A stretch of 64,000 nucleotides of DNA from Actinomadura_E scrupuli (GTDB lineage Bacteria; Actinomycetota; Actinomycetes; Streptosporangiales; Streptosporangiaceae), in contig NZ_JBPCCU010000011.1 in the NCBI RefSeq assembly GCF_050971785.1, positions 186,001 through 250,000 on the forward strand, read 5' to 3'. Numbering within the stretch: the stretch's first letter is position 1; each line of letters starts with the position of its first letter. The position numbers were made by a program, and so were the translations under genes. The notes beneath the pieces are model-generated. The model had not been told where the DNA came from. It ran no database searches and was given only the letters and a program-made list of their open reading frames with translations. Positions 61,955 to 64,000 of this stretch are shown one piece after another.

Positions 61955-62320
61955 TCACTCATAGGCGCCTCCGCCACGCGGGCGACGGCGCAACGTCGGC
62001 GCCAGCTCGGCGACGCGCCGCATGGCCAGCGAATCGCCCTCCAGCCACCACAGGCACGCCAGCAGATCCGGCAGGCCGCCCTCATGGTCCAGGCAGGCCA
62101 TGAGGAGGTTGAACGCGTAGACGCGGGTGCGCGGGTCATGCCGGACCGCGTGCGCGATCTCGGGTCGCAGCAACCGGGTGAAGGCCGACCGGTCCGCGCT
62201 CCCCCGCAGCGACGGGAGAGCGGCCAGGGCGTCGGCGAAGCGGAAGATCGCGGCGCCATCGGCCTCCCGCTTCGAAGGCTCGTCGTCACCGGGCGGGACC
62301 AGAGCCGATGAATCGGTCAC
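61955..62320 (-). CDS. small EAD2-like protein
   Basis: A 121-residue protein with FADALAALPSLRGSADRSAFTRLLRPEIAHAVRHDPRTRVYAFNLLMACLDHEGGLPDLLACLWWLEGDSLAMRRVAEL, close to the EAD2 pattern also at the start of the VMAP-like protein. Such domains mediate homotypic adaptor contacts. GTG at 62320 has GGAGGAG nine bases away; the ATG at 62329 abuts the box. It is first in the minus-strand set and 100 bases before the VMAP-like gene. Confidence 0.7.
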   Translation of the reverse strand: MTDSSALVPPGDDEPSKREADGAAIFRFADALAALPSLRGSADRSAFTRLLRPEIAHAVRHDPRTRVYAFNLLMACLDHEGGLPDLLACLWWLEGDSLAMRRVAELAPTLRRRPRGGGAYE

Positions 62321-62581
62321 GACTCTCATCTCCTCCGGGAACGGGCGGCGACACGAGTCGGCGGAAGCGGGCCGATGACCGATAGTGAACCATGGTGCCC
62401 TCGGCGATCGGGAGGGGATCTGCAGCACTCAGCAAACGCCATCTTCAACAACGGAACTGTGTAGTGCGGCACTCTTCTGCCATCCCGCCCGAACCCTGCC
62501 CCGCTCCCCTGCCGCCGATCCGCTGGAGACCCGACGGTCACGCAGGGGCATTGATGGCGGGCCCGCATTAGGCTGCGGTGC

Positions 62582-63085
62582 ATGCTCGAGGACACGTACC
62601 GGCGCCGTTCCGCGCGGGTGCTGCTGCTGGACGGCACCGATCGGCTACTGCTCTTCCAGCTGCTCCACGACCCGCGTGAGCCGGAGCTCGGGCACTGCTG
62701 GATCACTCCCGGAGGCGGCGTCGACGAGGGGGAGACGCTGCCCGAGGCGGCGTCCCGCGAGCTGTGGGAGGAGACCGGTCTGCTGGTGGCGCCGGAGGAT
62801 CTCGGGCCCACGGTGGCCGTGACCCAGGGGTACGCGGACCTCGGCTGGGCCGCCGGCATGTTCCGCGACGACTTCTTCGTCCATCGCACCGTGGCTCACG
62901 AGGTCGACACCAGCAGGCAGGAGACGTTCGAGAGCGAGCAGATCGCCGGGCACCGCTGGTGGACGGTCGACGAGCTGGCGGTGACGACGGAGGAGGTCTA
63001 TCCGTTCGGGCTGGCTCCCCTGCTGCGAGAGCTGCTGGCCGCCCGCATCCCGCCCGAGCCCGTCCTGCTCCCCTGGCACCACTGA
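62582..63085 (+). CDS. NUDIX hydrolase
   Basis: A 167-residue NUDIX protein with box GGGVDEGETLPEAASRELWEETGL matching GX5EX7REUXEEXGU near residues 44-66. It hydrolyses a nucleoside diphosphate-linked compound. ATG start. Unlinked to the conflict genes by strand. Confidence 0.9.
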   Translation: MLEDTYRRRSARVLLLDGTDRLLLFQLLHDPREPELGHCWITPGGGVDEGETLPEAASRELWEETGLLVAPEDLGPTVAVTQGYADLGWAAGMFRDDFFVHRTVAHEVDTSRQETFESEQIAGHRWWTVDELAVTTEEVYPFGLAPLLRELLAARIPPEPVLLPWHH

Positions 63086-63157
63086 CGCGGTACGCGGTGG
63101 TTCGCGCTCCGAAGGACGCCGCCGCGCTTGTCCGAACGCGCTGTCGCGGGTCCGCCC

Positions 63158-63862
63158 TCAGGCCGAGGTCCGCGCGGCCTGGACCGTGAGCTCGGTCTCG
63201 ATCGCGGCCCGCAGCGCTCTCAGTGCGGCCGCCCGGGCACGGAGCTTGGTGGCGGCATGGGCCGCGGGGTCCAGCCCGGCGAGCTCGGCGGCCGCCCGCA
63301 GGCTCGCCTCGCGCAGCCCGGAGGCGGTCACGACCTGGTCGAGAAAGCCGGGAGGCACCGCCTCGTGCGGGCCGTACATCGTGGCGTTGACGACGGCCCG
63401 GTCGAAGTGCGCCGGGGCGAGGCGGTGACGTGCGAGCTCAATGGCGAACCACGGGACGGTGATGCCGATCCTGACCTCGTTGAGGCCGATCCGGAAGGGG
63501 CCGTCCGCCCCGATCCGGAGGTCGGCCGTCAGCAGCAGGAACGCTCCGGCCGGGTAGGCGTGGCCGGTGCACGCCACGACCACGGGCGTGGGGAACGACA
63601 GGATCCGTTCGGCGAGCGTCGCGCCGAGCGTCAGCATCCGGGCGATCTGCTCGCGCTCGCCGGCGAAGACGTTCAGGTCGAAGCCCGCGGAGAAGTGGTT
63701 CTCCCGTCCGGTGAGCACCACGACGGCCCGGTCCCGCTCCGCCTGGTCGAGCGCGGCGTGCACGGCCCGGAGCATCGGGATCGAGAACACGTTGACCTTC
63801 CCGTCGTCCATCGTGATCGTCGCGATCCGCCCGTCGAGTTCGTAGGTCGCCAGGTCCGCCAT
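63158..63862 (-). CDS. enoyl-CoA hydratase/isomerase family protein
   Basis: A 234-residue crotonase. Oxyanion loops VVVLTGRENHFSAGFDLN and CTGHAYPAGAFLL; here FRIGLNEVRIGI keeps the first catalytic glutamate, unlike the two island crotonases. The second ATG (63862) has GGGAG at good spacing, so it is chosen over 63868. It is divergent from the edge gene and has a strong operator at its promoter. Confidence 0.85.
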   Translation of the reverse strand: MADLATYELDGRIATITMDDGKVNVFSIPMLRAVHAALDQAERDRAVVVLTGRENHFSAGFDLNVFAGEREQIARMLTLGATLAERILSFPTPVVVACTGHAYPAGAFLLLTADLRIGADGPFRIGLNEVRIGITVPWFAIELARHRLAPAHFDRAVVNATMYGPHEAVPPGFLDQVVTASGLREASLRAAAELAGLDPAAHAATKLRARAAALRALRAAIETELTVQAARTSA

Positions 63863-63906
63863 CGTCATCTCCCGGTCTCGTGGTGACGCGTGCTCCGGCG
63901 ATTATA

Positions 63907-63936
63907 TCGGGACATCGTTACGAAACAATGTCCCGA
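63907..63936. promoter_or_regulatory. near-perfect inverted repeat, TetR operator candidate
   Basis: TCGGGACATCGTT (63907-63919) and AACAATGTCCCGA (63924-63936) pair at 12 of 13 positions around ACGA. It lies between the crotonase and the probable TetR start at 63977, a typical autoregulated divergent arrangement. Confidence 0.6.
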
Positions 63937-63976
63937 AAAGCACGGGCGGGCGGCGTCACGAGATAAGGTCCGAGTC

Positions 63977-64000
63977 GTGCCCAGGGCGAAGCAGCGGACT
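63977..64000 (+). CDS. probable TetR family regulator, N-terminus only
   Basis: GTG at 63977 gives MPRAKQRT before the window ends, a common TetR N-terminus. There is no clear ribosome site. Partial: only eight codons are visible. The call rests on this start and the operator at 63907-63936. Confidence 0.4.

Overview
The window is very GC-rich DNA with GTG/TTG starts, ATGA/GTGA gene overlaps, F420-linked enzymes, DUF397 proteins, a SigK/RskA-type sigma pair and SAV_2336/NB-ARC/TPR proteins. Together these point to a filamentous actinobacterium. Streptosporangiales-like is my best guess, but this is inference and no rRNA or taxonomic marker is present. All calls come from reading the sequence and from remembered family features; no database search was run.

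Region 1 (about 0.2-22.2 kb) is a catabolic island. It holds three acyl-CoA dehydrogenases, a MaoC-like hydratase, two unusual crotonases, an aldehyde dehydrogenase, SDR dehydrogenases, three cytochrome P450s, an F420-dependent LLM oxidoreductase, an ecdysteroid-kinase-like phosphotransferase, a DDN-type F420 reductase, a beta-hydroxyacid dehydrogenase and a carboxymuconolactone-decarboxylase-like protein, with two TetR and one PucR regulator. One P450 closely resembles CYP142, the mycobacterial cholesterol C26(27)-oxidase. Oxidation of a steroid, terpenoid or branched side chain, then CoA-dependent beta-oxidation, is the likely theme; the substrate is not proven. Several palindromic operators are visible, including a pair of near-identical sites that tie a TetR gene to an SDR gene.

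Region 2 (22.2-27.2 kb) holds a NYN-domain protein behind a structured leader, a decayed tandem repeat with a DUF397 remnant, a short acetamidase/formamidase-like gene, an SDR gene and a TetR gene that share an operator, and a Ser/Thr kinase.

Region 3 (27.2-33.3 kb) is an ECF sigma/anti-sigma pair of SigK/RskA type beside a NicO-like metal transporter with a His-rich loop, a TPR protein and a surface DUF4331 protein. The DUF4331 gene has a SigK-like promoter.

Region 4 (33.4-41.8 kb) is a housekeeping core: ddl, gpsA, plsC-like, cofC, cold-shock-like, HU, leuD, leuC and a divergent IclR regulator. The order matches the Mycobacterium tuberculosis ddlA-gpsA-fbiD-hupB-leuD-leuC-IclR neighbourhood without ppk and mutT.

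Region 5 (42-53.4 kb) has assorted regulators, a SAM hydrolase, two CNNM/CBS membrane proteins, an L,D-transpeptidase lipoprotein, a thioesterase, an amidohydrolase, a RaiA-like small protein, RecQ and a quinone oxidoreductase.

Region 6 (53.4-62.4 kb) is the most interesting. It has a lower-GC stretch with two DUF397 genes, then an operon-like set that reads, in transcription order on the minus strand: a small EAD2-like protein, a VMAP-like protein, a MoxR-type AAA ATPase and a 1484-residue vWA-like/NB-ARC/TPR protein. This matches the architecture of VMAP ternary NTP-dependent conflict systems and of FxSxx-COOH-associated TPR proteins. The usual effector protease or TIR and the FxSxx precursor are absent here. 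The window ends with a NUDIX hydrolase, a crotonase and the first codons of a probable TetR gene, separated by a strong palindrome.
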